Shown in pieces: positions 1 to 14,905 of a DNA stretch of 64,000 nt. The translations under genes and the position numbers were made by a program. This DNA comes from Zonotrichia leucophrys gambelii (Eukaryota > Chordata > Aves > Passeriformes > Passerellidae). Below the pieces are notes generated by a model, which was given only the letters and a program-made list of their open reading frames with translations, was not told the origin of the DNA and searched no databases. Each line of letters starts with the position of its first letter. Positions within the stretch are counted from its first letter, which is position 1. The stretch is from assembly GCF_028769735.1 (NCBI RefSeq), contig NC_088170.1:65821085-65885084 (forward strand), written 5' to 3'.

Positions 1-1249
1 CCTGGGGTGAAAACAACTTATTTCATTTTTTTACACATTCCTCCAATGTTCATCTTGTTCTGGTCAGCCAAGGCTGTGAAGTTTGAGGGTTTTTCTGAAG
101 GAGAGCAGGATTTCAGTGCAGTGTTGCTGACTTTCTGTGCTCCGGTCATTCTTATTTCATGTTGCTGAGTCAGATTTAGATATCTGCCATGGGTAATAAT
201 GCAGTTTATGCTTAGCAGAGGGTAACACAAGTCTTTGTCAGGATTTGGCAACAGAGCTGAGAAATTGCCCTGTCAGGTGCTTCTGCCTGAGCAAACCCTG
301 TTCAGAGTGATTTCCATGCTATATTTTTACTTGATTACTCATGGTACTGCCTAAAGGCTCCTGAAGTAGTTTATGGCTAATAATGATATTCTGAAGGCTT
401 ATTGAATATTTTCCAGCCTTTGATTCAAAGGATACCAAATAGGTTAAAATCCAACATGGAAATCTATTCCTTACTTAAATGCTGTAGTCTTGCACAGGGC
501 TGAGAGGAACAGGTGGCTTTGGTGAGATCTGAAACTGCTGGATTTATGGCAGAGCAGAGATGAGAGCTGTGAAATGACCTTTGATAAAAGCACTACAGAA
601 AACGAAAACAGGGAGTGAAGTGGAGTATACCAGGACCAGCCACACATCCAGAATCCAGCCAAATTTGTATGGCAAGGCAGTACAAGAAATTTTACTTGAA
701 GAGAATTGGGACTCAGAGCAAGAATTTAAAATCTCAGTAGGATTAACATATTAGTCAGCCACAAACACAGCTCATAATTCAGTGTTTCTGCAAAACGAGA
801 GCAGATTGCCTCAGACAGGCTTTCTAAGATTTTTTTAATAACTTTTCAAGTGTCTTGAGATCTAAGTTCCATCTGCAGAAATAACCAAAGCTTTTGAGGG
901 CCTATTTCTCATGGAAAGCCATTTAGTGAGACCTAATTCCCAAACATCCAAAATCTCTTCAGAAGAATTTGCTGAGTGACTGGAGTCACCTCCTGGTGGG
1001 TGTCCAGCTGGACACACCTCAGGGATGGCTAATTCTCAGGCAGGTTTGAACAGCTCTTACACCAAAACTCAGTTATATAATAAGTCCAAGAGCTGACCAG
1101 CCCAAATCTATGATGTTTAAAATTATAAATCACCAATGGCTTCTTGGCATCTTGCCCATAATCACACACATAACAGGGTTTTGAAAACACCACTTCTTTT
1201 CCACATTGGACAATGGGCTCATGTGAAAAATGCATGTTTGGCTTTTCTC

Positions 1250-1830
1250 AGATATTAAAATGAATATTATATGTGTTGTGTTAGAAAGTTATGCTGTGTT
1301 AATTCTCTTAAGTAGTGTGTTAAATATAGTTTTAGGTTATAACAAAATGTTAAAATAGAAACTATGCTATGTAGGATACTTTTTTTAAAGAAAGGACTTG
1401 CAGCAAGACAGCAGCCACAGGACACCTGAATCTTTCAGAGAAAAAGAATTTATTGCTCTCTTATCAGAAGAAATGAACTTCGTCCCACCTTGAAGGCACT
1501 GTTAGGATTCAGAGGAAGAAGCTGATGATGACCAGACAGAATCCTGTATTTGAATGGAATTTATGCACCATGTATGAGGTGTATGAATATGGAACAGGCT
1601 GTTGTTTTTAAGGGTTAATCCTTTGTTAAGGTGTGTCCTTTTTCGGGCTCGTTTTGCCCAGAAAAGGTACCTGGACATTCGTAACTCTTTGTTTTTATTC
1701 TCTCATATTGTCCTAATTCAAATTGTCCAAATTGTTATTACTCTAATTGTATTATTATTTTTATAACCATTTTATTACTCTTAAACTTTTAAAATTTTAA
1801 AACCAAGAGATTGGCATTTTTCACCGTTCA
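1250..1830 (-). mobile_element. Solo LTR, ERVL-like avian type, antisense copy
   Basis: This aligns over its whole length, inverted, with 53980-54610 at roughly 80% identity by eye. In its own orientation it runs from 1830 down to about 1250. It has a TGAAAAAT…CCAATC start, a TTATAAAAAT stretch, and an AATAAATTC polyadenylation-type signal near 1447-1453 followed by a shared downstream tail. No gag, pol or env-like sequence is attached, so it is read as a solo LTR. Assignment to ERVL rests on resemblance to common songbird LTRs remembered from that group, not on a database match. Confidence 0.75.
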
Positions 1831-3267
1831 GACCCAAGCAGGTCACTCCTCACACCTCATTTGGGGTGAAATGAGCCACACAAGGCTCGCCTTGCCTCAC
1901 CTTTCCCAATTCAGCTGCTATCTAGAAGTTGGGTGTCAAATCCCAGCTCATCAAACTAGTCAGTTCATCAGTCTAGTCCCAGACTCTTTCCATAAGAAAT
2001 GGGGATAAGAATGGTAAGCAATAAGAAAATGCAAGACCTTCTTAGAAGAGGCTGTATTGTCAGATCCCCTTTTCAGTAAGCAAACATTTAGATTGGCCTC
2101 TTAACAAAAGTGGCTCAGATAATTGGGTTAAATTATCTGAACCATCAGCTTTTCATCACAGGGCCAAAATCTCTGACAAAACTCCTGAAAAAATAAGAAC
2201 TCAGAACTCTTGACAGTAATTTAATCTGCAATGCAGAGCTTTAAAAGTTGAAGTCCTAATGCCCCATTGGCCATGCACATTTCAGATACAGTCCAATTTG
2301 AAAAGTGATATTTTGATTTTCAGAAAGAAAACTGATATTTGTTGAGGGATTTAATTATAATTACACACTTTTCTTACTCAATAAATTTCCAGACCACATA
2401 AACAGGCATTTAATGTCATAGATACTACTGTTCTTTGCAGATGAAAATAAGAAAAGTTGAGATAAAAAATGAAGCACAAGGAGTTGAAATGATATCCTGA
2501 TCAAGGAAATTAGACAGAAATGACAAGGGGCTAGCATACTTGCAAATACTTGGGCAGCAGACATGAGTTAAGATCAGATTTGCTTCTGAGTCAGAAGCTT
2601 GTCCAGTGCTTTGCAAAGTGGAATCTGACTGGATCCACTTCTGGAGATGAAGTATAAATTGTAGCAGATGCCAATGACTTCTTAACAGAGCCCTGGGTGC
2701 CTTTGACATGGGATATGTGCCTAAACATCTTCCAGCTATTTAAAAGCAAAGTGGTTAAACTGATAAAAATAAACAGTTTAGAAAATCTTGAGGTGTTCTG
2801 CCTATCTCAGAAGAAAAGCACCAGGAAATTTGTTTTAAGTGATGGATCTCTGAGTGCTACTTAACCTGAGGTAAAATAAGTGGGAAAGAAAAGGCAAAAC
2901 ACAAATGGAGGTGGCAGACAGGGCACTTGATGGGCTGGGGCTGTGGCATTTGTCTGCCCCAGCCAGGCTGAGGAGTTTATCCGTGCTGTGCCATTGGGAG
3001 GAATGATTTCCATTGATTTGAGGGCTCTTGGCAGGTGCTGCAAGCTGGAGTGACACTGGAAAACATGAAAGCTTTTGGATGTGGGCAAGTTGCAGAGCAC
3101 CTGTGCAGAACCCACAACATCAGGTGTAACACTCAAGGAGGGCCATTGTGGGCATCACCACAGTGACCAGCAACAAAAACATTCTGAGCTTGGAAATGTT
3201 GTGTGAGCAACCTATGACATTAAAACAAAAAAAAGGTACAGCACAAAAGAGGGGCTGCATCCTGTGC

Positions 3268-3305
3268 AGGAAAAAAGAAGAAAAAGAAAGAAAAAGAAAT
3301 AGAAC
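3268..3305. repeat. Purine-rich GAAA/GAAAA simple repeat
   Basis: A run of almost pure A and G made of AAAG and AAAAG steps, on the plus strand. It reads as a polypyrimidine tract in the CAMK1D transcript. It has no other distinguishing feature. Confidence 0.7.
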
Positions 3306-4867
3306 AAATATTTAAAGCTGTTTTCTTTGTGAAGGAGGGGGAAAGTCCTGTCAGCACTTCAGAAATAAGTGGCCATGACCTCTTGAACCAGGATGAGTAA
3401 ATCCTGTGTTCAGCAAGGTAACAACAAGCCTGGGGGCACTTGTGCAGCCTTCAGAGGCCAGACCATGGGTAATGAGAGCTCTCAAACATCTCTCAAAGCA
3501 CTACAGCTCCTGTCACAGGCTCCAAGGGCTTCCTCTCCAAAATTGCTATTTACATGAGCAAACTTGCTATGATGAGAGGCTGCATGAGATCTCTCAGACC
3601 AAGCAGAGTCACTCCCTCATTTTCACCAGCACTTCAGCAAACATCATCTCAGCTTTCCTGTGCCTTAAGACTCATTCTAGTCAGTGCCCATTCCAGAGCA
3701 AAATAAAACATGTTTGATAGGGACAGAAGAGCTGACAGCAAAAGTTATGAAAATTGCTGTCTCAGCTCAATTCCTGCCACTGCTCTGAAAGAAGATTTCC
3801 AGTCTGGTGTGATTACACAAGACTGCTACTCAGACTGCATCCTGGCCCATGTCTTAAAATAAAACATTGATGGGAAAAGCACAGAAATCTGTTCCTTTTC
3901 CTGATTTTATTGGGATAGAGTGTGTCTGCACAGTGTGAAGATAATGCCCATAAAAAGTACCTGTGACAAATCTGTATCACTGTGTCATAATCACCTCATC
4001 TGAGCTGTTGTACCATGATATCATCAGAGCTATGAAAAGAGGTGAGGTGGCAGCTGCAAAGTAAAAAGAGCTTCTGACAGCTGGAAAACATCCAGTCTTT
4101 CCTGCTGGAAAGATCTGAGAGAAATCTATCCACTGTCACTTTCATGGATTTCATGGATACCCCAGAGTTTAATTTCCCCACCTCAGCTGATGATCCTGGT
4201 GCAGCAGGAGGCACAAGCTTGCTGGATGTCTTGTACACAAAGGGAGCTTTTAAATGTGTTTGCTCAAACAGACCTCATCACCACCTGCCCTCTAATGTTC
4301 ACTTTCAGCTACTTAAACTGTTTTCAGAGGCTGCTGGTAAACATGCTGCTAATAGGTAGCCCTGTACAATCACTACCAAATGGACAGAAGAGCAAAGAAT
4401 AAATGACAGAAAACAATTTGACACTGTCCAGGAAGGATCTAAAGAGCTGTTGCATTTTAACATCTGAGTCAGTAACTTAACGTGATTGTAACAGAGGATT
4501 ACTGAACAGATCTGAATAAATGCAGCTCTTTGGTTTTATTGTCTTCTATCAGAGGAATCTGGCAAACGCTATTCTTTATGATTAAAGTAATACATTTCAT
4601 TAGGTAAAGCTTCTTGGTTTCCTAGGTGCTTGCAGGAGCAATACATTTGAGGCTATTCTTCACAAGATCCTGGTGTAGCTAAAGCAGGATCTTTAAGAAT
4701 ACTCATTCAACAAAGGGCTGAAAGCATGAAAGTGAATCCCACAAACCCAGAGCTGGATTACAGAATTGTGCCCTAAAGAAGAAGAGCACACAAGACAAAG
4801 TACAAACATTAAAATTCTAACAAATTCTAGCAAACATTAAATTCTAACAAATACCTGTAAAATCTCA

Positions 4868-5065
<198 letters not shown>

Positions 5066-8000
5066 CTAGAAAGGAGAATAAGCAAAAGGAGTTTTGAATA
5101 CTTGGGTTCAGTAACAACACCTGGTGACCCATGCATACCTTTTATACAATCCCTAGTCACACCATACACAAATACAATTTGGTTGCCCTAAGTTTAAAGA
5201 GTTTTGCTTAAAACCTACATGGAGATCCTATCCAGACTCCTGCATGGCAACAAATGGAAGACCCTGACACCCTGAGCTTGAAGCAACTTTTTCGGGCCAA
5301 TAAAATTCTCCTCTGGCACCTCAAATAAGACCTAAGGCTCATGCCCTACTTGTGAGATATGTCTGATCCATTTTCACTTCAGAGAGGTGAAACAGAAGGA
5401 TTCATTTAAAAGCAAGTAAATACAGCAAATCCAGGTAGTGTACTAAAAGATTTTATACAGTATTTGAAAAAAGAATAACAGGAAGCATTAGAGATTTTTC
5501 TTTATCTTCTCCACTAGAAGCCAACTGCTTTGAGAGAGGAAATGCCTTTACAGTTAACAGACTTGAAGCAAGGATATTTCAGCTAGAGCTGATTAGGAAA
5601 AAATGCTGCAGGAAAAATGTGCTCTAGCACTAAGCACAGCAACTTGTTTATGGCAAGAGAAAACAAGGATCATTCCACAAAGCCCTGTGACTTTTTATAC
5701 CAGAGTCAGGCAGCTTGGAGAGCCCATCCAGCCTCCATCTGCTCCAGCCAGCCCTGCATCCATGTGTTCTGAGTGTGCTGCTGCTGTACAGCAAAGCTCT
5801 GGCTGGGTGCTGGGAGAGCCCCCCTCCTCCCCTACTCAACATCTGGGCCCATGAAAGGATCCACACCTGCAGCACTCAGCCTGGAGACAATGGGCTTTGG
5901 ACTTTGGGGTCTTCACCTGTAAAAGTGACAGGTACCTGTTGTCATCTTACTGCAGGGGTTCCATACTGTTGTCTCCTTATCACAAAAATCCCAAACCTTC
6001 TTGGTGCTTCTCATGGACAGCTCCTCAGAGCACTGACTCTTTCTTCTTCACAAAGCAACCAACAGACTCCAGTTCCCTTCTCAACCACCCACCCCATTTT
6101 TTTATTGCATCTTCTTCTCATAGGTCACAGCTGTGGCCTGTTAAAGTCAGGCCTGCTCCTAATCTTTGATAATTGATCCAGTTGCATCTCCTTAGAGATC
6201 AGATTACTTTCTACACTATCTTTATTTTATAATATTCTATCCTCCTACAGGTACCCAATATTTCTAAATAGCCTCAGTGGAGTCTTTTACCCAAAGCTGG
6301 CACAAATGCTGACACACAGCCCTGCTGTGTGCTCCAGGGAATGGTGAGGAGCAGCTGTGGCCACACAACATCCTCAGACTCTGGGGCACAGCCAAGCTTG
6401 GATTTGTGAGGAGGAGAAACTGCAGTTTAGCAGCACCAGAATCCACATTCCCTTCTCCATCTGCCCTGGGGAAGGGGGGGATGAAGGGGTCCTGGAGGTG
6501 ATGTCCCCATTCAGGAGGTTAAAGCCATTCCTGCTCCTTAGCCCCAGCATCAAGCGATGGCTTGATCCATGGGACATGTGGAAACATGGCAAAAAATGGC
6601 TGTGAGAGGATCTGCAAGCCACAGCCACAGCTGTGGGCCAGCAGGGCTGAGGTAAAAAGGGAAATTATTTGGCTCCTAAAAATAAATATGCAGTTGTACC
6701 ATTTATGGTTCTTTCTCATGGTAACTCGCAAGTCCAGTGCTTTAATTGCACTTTATAGTGTTGACACTCTTTTAGGGACTACAGTTTCCTGCCATGCTCT
6801 GCCCTAGGCTGGAGTCACTCCTAATTTTTACTACAGCTCTTGTGATCTGCTGAGGAGAGGTGGTAGACTTGGAATTAAGGGAAAAGCAGTTATTTCCTAA
6901 CAATTTCTAATAACTCACCTCAGGTTCCGACATACTCACATTTAGTAAGGCCAAGAAACCCTTACATTTAAAAGTCAAACTTGTTTAAAAGAATTCTGTT
7001 AATTCAAAAACCCTTAACAAGGTGGCTCTGTACCAAGTGGAGCTGCTTGAGCTTCCACTCCTTTTGTGCATCCTGGAGTTCCCCCAGACATCACCTGCTG
7101 CCATTGCTTCTGATCTGCTCTTGCTTTACTTAGATTAGAGACTTGGAGCCCAGACCTGCTTTTACCAACTGCAGCAGGTCCTATTTTGGTATCTGAGTAA
7201 ACACATAATTACAATAAATAATTGTTATGGATGCTTCATGGGTTGTGTTTTTGTAGAGTGGATTCTTTCCCAGAGTTTCATTTTAAACCTTACACTTATT
7301 TTGATATTTTGAAATCATAAAAAGTCTTATTATATCCCTGTTTTTCTCATCGTGGTATGTTTTTGCTAACAGAAATTCACAGCAGGTGTTCCTCATATAC
7401 TGCATTTTATGAGTCATTTTGACAATTGACATGATATTGACAAAAATCTGCAAACAAAAGAGAGAAAGAGAAAAAGAGCTACTCTTAGCTACAAAATACC
7501 ACTGGAGGAGGTTGATCTAAATTCAGCTTGGCCTTACATAAACTCTGAAAGTAATCTGTACATGAATTTAATTCCCAAATCACCAGACCTCATATTTTAT
7601 TACAGGAACTTTAAAATAAGATTATTTTTTAAAATGAGAGGTATAACCTGCTTTAGATTATAAATACAAGAATAACAAGACCTTGTACAATGGAATATCT
7701 GAATTAAGAGGTCTTGGACCCCACTCCAAAAATGCTGGTGGCAGAAAAAAGCCTGAAGTTGTTACCTAAAAGTTGAATTTGGGAGCAAGATAGTCATGTT
7801 AAAATACAGCACTTCCATACTGCAATTCTTTGGAGCTCTTATAAATATAAGAATGTTTCTATGTACTTCAGCATAAGGGCAGGAAATGAACAGGAGCTGA
7901 GAGCAAAATGTGGAGACTGCAGGAGATGGAAGCCTAACCAGTGCCTCCTTACAGGAAACCCATTATTTGGGACTGTCTGGACTGCAGTGCAGAGCCTCTT

Positions 8001-8646
8001 GACTCTATTAGTGTTCATTAAACCTTCTTATAAGGCTTATATAAGGCTCATAACATGTAGCCAAATTCCACTCTCTTCACAGAGGAAAAATACAAGCTCT
8101 GCCTCAACATCCAAGGAAACTCCTGTTTGGAGCATCCCTCCAAAATACACCCAGAGATGTTATTTCCATCACTGAAGTCTTCATTTCTGGCAGTAAACTT
8201 TGGCAGAATTAACCAGCTCGGGAGCTGAACCCACGGTTTTCTTTTGAAATTTGTGTATTTTTCTAGTATCTTCTGCTAACTTATTTTTTAAAACATTAAA
8301 GTGCCATCAAATCCAAGCCTTTCTGCTTGTCTTAATGGCACTAAAGATACTGGAAGAAAACAATAAAACAACAACATTTAGGGAGTTTTAATACCTGAAA
8401 AGCTGAGAGGTTTAGATGTGACAATATCATGCAGCTGAAAGGAAAATAATCTAAATATCACACTGGCACACAATGGTCCTTAGAAGAACCCTTGCTGTGA
8501 GCAAAAACACTGCTTCAAATGATAGGAAATCATGATAGGAAGCTCAACTTTCCCCCACTATCGTTACCAGTTACTATTAAGTAAATCTAGTGCAGCAAAC
8601 CTGCAAAATTCTTTCTAGCAGTGAACAAACTTCAGCTGAGATGGGG

Positions 8647-9055
8647 TGTGGCATACACATTCTCTGAAAAAATCCCTTCACCCAGAACTTTTCTGCTGGG
8701 AAGCTGAGAAGCCTCAGAGAAAAGGAAAACAATTCTTATCTCATTTGCTTCTCCTGTGTTGTGCTCATGTGGAATGTGTTTGGAGATTGTTTACCCACAG
8801 GTGATTGTTTCATTGGTTTCATGTGAGTTGTTTTTACTCATCGGCAAATCAGGCCAAGCTGTGTTGGGATTCTGGAGAGAGTCAGGAGTTTTCATTATTA
8901 TCTTTTTAACATTCAGTAAGTATACTTTCTGTATTCTTTAGTAAAGTATAGCATTCTTTAATATAACAGTATTGTAAAGTAATAAATTAACCTTCAGAGA
9001 ACATGGAGTCAGATGCATCATTCCTGCCTTCATTGGGGCATTCCCTGCAAATACA
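8647..9055 (+). mobile_element. Solo LTR, family A (related to 44045 and 59302 copies)
   Basis: It shares with 44045-44616 an ordered series of blocks: a CTGGGAAGCTGAGA segment, AGGAAAACAATTCTTATCTC, a TTGGAGATTGTTTA block, and an ATTGGTTTCATGTG CCAAT-type block. These are followed by an AT-rich stretch with AATAAA-like sequence and GGAGTCAGATGCATCATT near the end. The 3' part matches the end of the 59302 copy. No internal retroviral sequence adjoins it. Boundaries are approximate because no clear target-site duplication was found. Confidence 0.75.
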
Positions 9056-9329
9056 ATAATGGCGTTTCTGCCTTAATGTAATATTTTGGGTCTTAATGGC
9101 TTTTCCTCACATCAAACATGCAAACCTCCCACTGTAACTGCCCTGACTGCAGAGTCCTCATTGAAACCAATTCCATGGGCATTGGAACCCAGGGCACAGG
9201 GAATATTTCTCTGCCTGTCCTGAGAAGTCCTGATCCCCAGGAGAACACTGCTTTTAAGTTTAGTCCATGGAGAAAGCTTCCAAGACTTTGGGATTAATTG
9301 GAATCTACTAGTGTGTGAAATAGACAGTA

Positions 9330-9720
9330 GTGTAGTTTATCACAGGGTGAAAAACTCAAGAGTTTTGGGGTTTTAGTATGGAGGTCGATAGAAGACAAGA
9401 TGGAGGATTTTGGGCATTGTTTGATCTCCTTCTTGTTCTTCATCTACTCCATTTTCTGCAGTATTGAACGCACAGAGTGATTGGTGACAAAGAACCAAAA
9501 TTCAGATGTTGCATGAACAGACAAATAAATAGGTATTGGTAGAAAGGTAGAAATAAAGTAGGTTAATTGGAGAGTTAATTGGACAAAATAGCTTTAAAAG
9601 ACCTTGAACCTGTGTGTCTTGTGACTTTTGGTGCCTTTTCTCTGTACACTAAATCTGATATGTAGATGATGTGCTGAACTTCTGATAAGAAAAAAATAAG
9701 CAGCAACCTGAAGACTAAAA
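9330..9720 (+). mobile_element. Solo or partial LTR, family B (ERVL-like)
   Basis: It aligns in blocks with the LTR at 34345-34771 (inverted) and with 55835-56040. Shared blocks are TCACAGGGTGAAAA, a GACAAGATGGAGGA motif, CTCCTTCTT…CTCCATTTTCTGCAGT, a GATTGGT block, and AGGTATTGG. It ends about 270 bp from the exon 4 donor and lies antisense to CAMK1D. Ends are approximate. Confidence 0.65.
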
Positions 9721-9940
9721 AAACCAGAAATCCTGTTTGTTTCTCCATACTGGCAGAGAACTTTTTAGGGATCTCCCATCAGGGGGATCCTTGGGAGGGA
9801 GGTTTCCAGGAGGCTTTGAAGCATGTCTCCTGTGGTACAGCCTTACTGGAACAGCCAGTCCCAGGGCACACACAATTCCACAGCCTCCATTGTTCTTCAC
9901 AATAAACAAACTTGATGTGTTTGTTGGGCTCACACAATTA

Positions 9941-10189
<249 letters not shown>

Positions 10190-10301
10190 TCATTAAAGGG
10201 TGGTCAAGGGCATGCACTCGACACAGGCAGGCAGAGAGATCTGCCTGTGGCTCTGGGGCTCCCCCACAGTGCGTCCCAAGGAGGGCCATGAGGATGGGGA
10301 A

Positions 10302-10704
10302 GGGTCTGGAAGGGGAGTTTTATGTGTAGGTGCTGAGGTCACTTGGTGTGGTCAGCCTGGAGGGGACACCTCAATCCACTCTTCAACATCCTCATGAGGG
10401 GCAGTGCAGGGAGAGGCACTGGTCACTTCTCTGGTGATCAGTATCAGGACACGAGGGAATGGCCTGAAGCTGAGTCAGGGGAGGTTTAAACTGCATATCA
10501 GAAAAAGGTTCTTCATCCAGAGGGTGGCTGGGCACTGGAACAGGCTCTCCAGGGAAGTGGTCACAGCCCTGGCCTGACAGAGCTCAAAGTCATTCAGACA
10601 ATGCTCTCAGGCACAGAGTGTGATTGGGGTGTCCTGTGCAGGGCCAGTTGGACTCAATGATCCTGATGGGTCCCTTCCAACTCAGCTTATTCTCTGGTTC
10701 TATG
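10302..10704 (+). mobile_element. CR1 LINE 3' fragment
   Basis: This carries the ordered landmarks of a CR1 3' end: AGGGTCTGGA, ACGAGGGAATGGCCT, GGGGAGGTTTAAACT, TTCTTCATCCAGAGGGTGG, CACTGGAACAGGCTC and TTGGACTCAATGATCCTGA. It ends with a GGTTCTATG terminus. It is 5'-truncated as CR1 copies usually are, lies antisense to CAMK1D, and its near edge is about 170 bp upstream of the exon 4 acceptor. Confidence 0.9.
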
Positions 10705-13700
10705 AACTGAGTTTGATTTTTTTCAAGGACTGGTCAGGCTATAATGGAAAACCCATCACACATCAGGGAGTGGACAAAGACTCTCTAGCACTTGCAGAGG
10801 GAATCACAGACATATCCCAGCAAGAGCCAGGGCAGCAGACCCTGCTTTCCATGCTGTCCTACCCAGAGAACTTCGCATAGGCAGTTCCCTCTGCTGGTGC
10901 TGGCCCACTCAGGCTGTAAAGCTCCCCCCTTTTATGATCCCTTGGGGTTCACTTTTCACTCCACTGACCAAGGCTTGGGGTTTCCCTGGAGGAATGTTCC
11001 CATTCTTTCCCCACTAGTGAGTGAAATGCATTCAGGAGTTGCTGCCACTACCTATAGAGCATTACTTTAATAAAGTAGCCTGCACCTCTGACAATTTTAA
11101 ATGCTCTCAGAGGTCCCCTCCTTTACTCACACATGCATACCCATTTATCTGCAGCCACAAGCTCTTTAGGCAGAGCACAGCCTCTGCCTGGCACTGGTAG
11201 GAGACAGTTATTGATGAGGAACACAGATTATCAGTGCAATTCATCACCAGATGACACAAATGAGGAAAGGATCCCACAACTCAAAGAGGAAAGAAAATAA
11301 AACCTTGACATCCCACTATTTAATGTCTGCTGTACTGCACTTTTCCCCTGCCTTGCTAGAAATAACACGTTCTGAACCCAATTTTAAATAAAAAATAGCA
11401 CATTAAAACTCCCTGGAGGAGTATCTGAGGAAACAAAAGAGGAAAGAAATGTTTGAGTAATTGAAATAATAAAACTGTCAGCAAAATACTGCCCTACTAG
11501 GGTAAATAAAAGATTTCCATTTTAGCAAGCAAAACCTATTAAAAAATAAAATGTATGCGAAATGTTTCTTCAGCAAGTTGCACCACTTAGCATATCATAA
11601 ATAGCACAGTAAAACTTTCTTTAAAAACAAACCTAATAAAGGGAAAATAACAAATGATTACAGTCATTAAATGCATATGGACTGAGAGCTTGCCATTACA
11701 CAAACACTAGGTAATTCAGCCACTCCAGGCAATAATCTGCTGGAATAATAACATGAAGTCACTTCCCAGGGAAGTTTGGAGCCTGAATGGGAGAGAATGC
11801 TACCACTAAAACTGAACATATTCAGCTTTGGAAATGAAAAGCAACCTTGGAAACCTTGAAAGAAAGAAACCAGATAATCCTTCTATTAAGTGCTAGGCAA
11901 ACAAAACAAACAGCTTACTGACATACTGGCACTATATTGAAACTGCAGGAAAGGTGAAGTTCACCCAGGGTCTGAAGTCCACCAGCAGCCTGAAATAAAT
12001 CACTAATTCTTTCCTAGTTTCTCAAAACAGGGGTCGTATTTCTCACATATACATATTTATACATCCATTATATATGTGCAAATACACAAAGTGTTGCTCC
12101 AAGCCCCTCTTGGCCCAGCCCATCCTGTGCCCTGCGAAGGGAGAACAGACTCACCTCACTCTCACTGTTCACTGAAGGCAGATACAATTTTATTGAATAT
12201 GGCTCCTATTAGCTGACTGTCTTTTTATATTTCCCTTGCAGTCCCTTTGTTTCCTGTGGATTGATTGCACTGAAAATTGAGCCCACACAGTAATTAATAT
12301 CCCAGAATACAGCATATTTCCCCATGAAAATGCAGTGTGTGCTGTTTTGCAGGTTCATACAGTTACTTTTGTTACACTCAAGCAATGACTGCTTTAGTAG
12401 ATACCAATTTACATCACGTGCTTTCCTGCATGAGGAAACTCTCCTTTGATTTTTGCAGAGGATATTTACACAAAATATTTTTCACTAAATTGACAGAATC
12501 TCCCTCCATGCCAGCTCACTCCCTGCCCCCCATTAAGCCTCATTCTTTAATTGAAGGCTTTTCTCAGTCAGATTTAGTCCAGTGGATCCACTGTACTCGG
12601 GCTCAATCTGCTTGTAATTTTATTTCAACACACGGAAAATATTTGCAACCTCTTAAATGATGCACTGCAAACCAGCGCTTAACCCAAGCACTCAAGGGGA
12701 GCAGCCCTCACATTTGCAGGCCCTTGCTTATTGAGAATGCTGACAGCATCCCAGGTCCATGCAGAGAGCCAAGGGTTTCATGCTCCTGTTTATTAGTGTG
12801 GTGACTCTGTGTTATGGTGCATTACAATTTGTGCTTTAGAGTCTCCCTGATGTTGGCAAGATTCCTGGCTGAGCTCCACCTCCCTGGGATGCTCTTCAAC
12901 TCAGCACCCAAGGCCTTTCCACATGGAGCTTATGTCCTTACGGCTTTTCTCCTCCAAGATAGGGTTAACCCAACTACAATGTCATTGGGAATGCTGTTCC
13001 CTGCACAGCACCCAAGGACTGACACAAGTCAGTGCTGTGACAGGAGCAAACCAGCAAAGGCAGCTGTGGGAGAGCATCTGAGCTCTAAAATCATGGTGGA
13101 GATGTGGCCTGTTGGCTGGTCTTGATCCCAAGCCCCCCTGCCCTGCTGAGATGGGACTTGGCATCTCTTCTGAGCAGACCTGGGCACTCATAAAGTGTTC
13201 CTGCAGTTTGTTCCAGTCTTTAATACTCTGGAATAATTATTTTCTTTTTAATGGCACCATCCAGCTTTGCCTTCTCTATGGCAATTTTGAGGCAGAATTG
13301 AAACTGCAGGCAGTAAGAGCAGAATTAGGTCTTTGTTTTAAGGGAATTTAAGACAGAATTTTCTGTCCAGAAAGAGAGGGTAGGAGGGATTTCTTATTAG
13401 TTGAAATTAGAGGCCTGCTCCTGTCTTGCAGCTGGCACTGGCTCATGGAGCTGGACACACAAACAACAGCAAAAGGAACCTTTTCCCCCTGAAGATTTCA
13501 ATCTTGGTTCCCAGCAAAGAAAAAGTCAAAGGACAACCAGCCAAGTTCAGGTACTTGAAAAGCATTTGACTCTGGAGCAGCTCAGGTGTCACACTGTGAT
13601 CCAGGGCAGCTTCAGCCCTGCCCAGGGACTCAGAGCTGGGCAAAACTCAGCAAAGCAGCCACAGCTGCCTCTTCTGTATGGATGTGCCTGCTGGGGCTGC

Positions 13701-14785
13701 CTGGATGGAACATGTGGCTCCAGCCCTTGGTCCTGGCTCAGCCACTGAGCTGTGGCTTTTCCCTGGTTCTCCAAGCAGCTTGGGAAAAGCGCAGCACCTG
13801 GAGAAGGGGCTGAGCAAAGAGTCCCCATGGCACATGGACACCCCAGAACATGCTTTGCCTGCTTCCAGCAACAGGAAACTATTTCAAAGCAATGACCAGA
13901 AGAATAATTTCATTTAGAATGAAAAAGATACAACTAAACTCAGCCATAAATATGAATATTTTAACTCCTAATACATCTTTTACCTGAGGCTACATGCCTT
14001 AAGTACATTTACTGACTAGCCACATGAAAAAGGCCAGAACAAACATTTGAGGTGAAAAGAAATAGGATTTGAGGGGAGGGGGGCAGACATTGCCCTGGTC
14101 CTGGTAGCCACACTGTTGCTGGTACAGGCCAGGATTTAATTCCATTAACACCCAGTTTAAGGAGGGACAGCAGAACCCAACTTGACCATATATAATAAAA
14201 GAGACATTATCAGCAATTCCACTGGGGAAACACAGATTGCACTCTGTTTCCTGGGTTTCCTGAGATAAAAGCTTCCAGATCTAGTATTTCATGTATTGAT
14301 CACGCAGATGATACAAATCTTTCAGAGGACCTAGGCTGGTGATGGAGTTTGCAATAAATTCCTACAGTTATATTTATAATCTTTTATTTTTCTGACTGGA
14401 TTTGGGGGTTTTGCTTCTTCTCAGTTTGATGTTTAAATGCAGATCTAAACTCCCAGCACAAGCTGCCACACTGAATGGCTCAGTTTAGGACAGGTTTCAA
14501 AAAACTTTGAAAATACCAATGGTTTTGTACATGGATGAGCCACCTTGTTAATTGGGCTCTCAGCGTGTACACTGTTGGCTGAACTCCCTGCTCAGACAGT
14601 AAAAAAGGACCCTGAAAGACCTTGCAATGCTCATTAGAGGCAAAGGAGAGGTCACTCTAACAGTGACCTAATAAATACTCAGGCTCTGTTCAAGGATTGG
14701 TGTCAGTCCTTGACACTACAGTTTCCATATTTGTGCAATTTCTAATTTACAGATGTAACTTGTGAGAGAAAAGGAAATATTTCAG

Positions 14786-14905
14786 CATTACAGAACTCAC
14801 AGAATTCACAGAATGACTAGATTGAAAGAGACCTTCAAAATCACTGAGTCCAACCCATGCCCCAACACCTCAACTAAACCATGGCACTGACTGCCACATC
14901 CAAAC
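14786..14905 (-). mobile_element. CR1 LINE 3' fragment, reversed
   Basis: Reads as the complement of a CR1 3' terminus: CACAGAATGACTAGATTG, then GAGTCCAACC, CTCAACTAAACCATGGCAC and GCCACATCCA. It is related to the better preserved 32682 copy. A short tandem of AAACACATTACTATT follows at about 14914-14945. Confidence 0.8.

Noticed and set aside
12240..12665. AT-rich segment considered as a conserved non-coding enhancer
   Set aside because: It looks free of repeats, but nothing in a single sequence shows conservation. A multi-species alignment would be needed.
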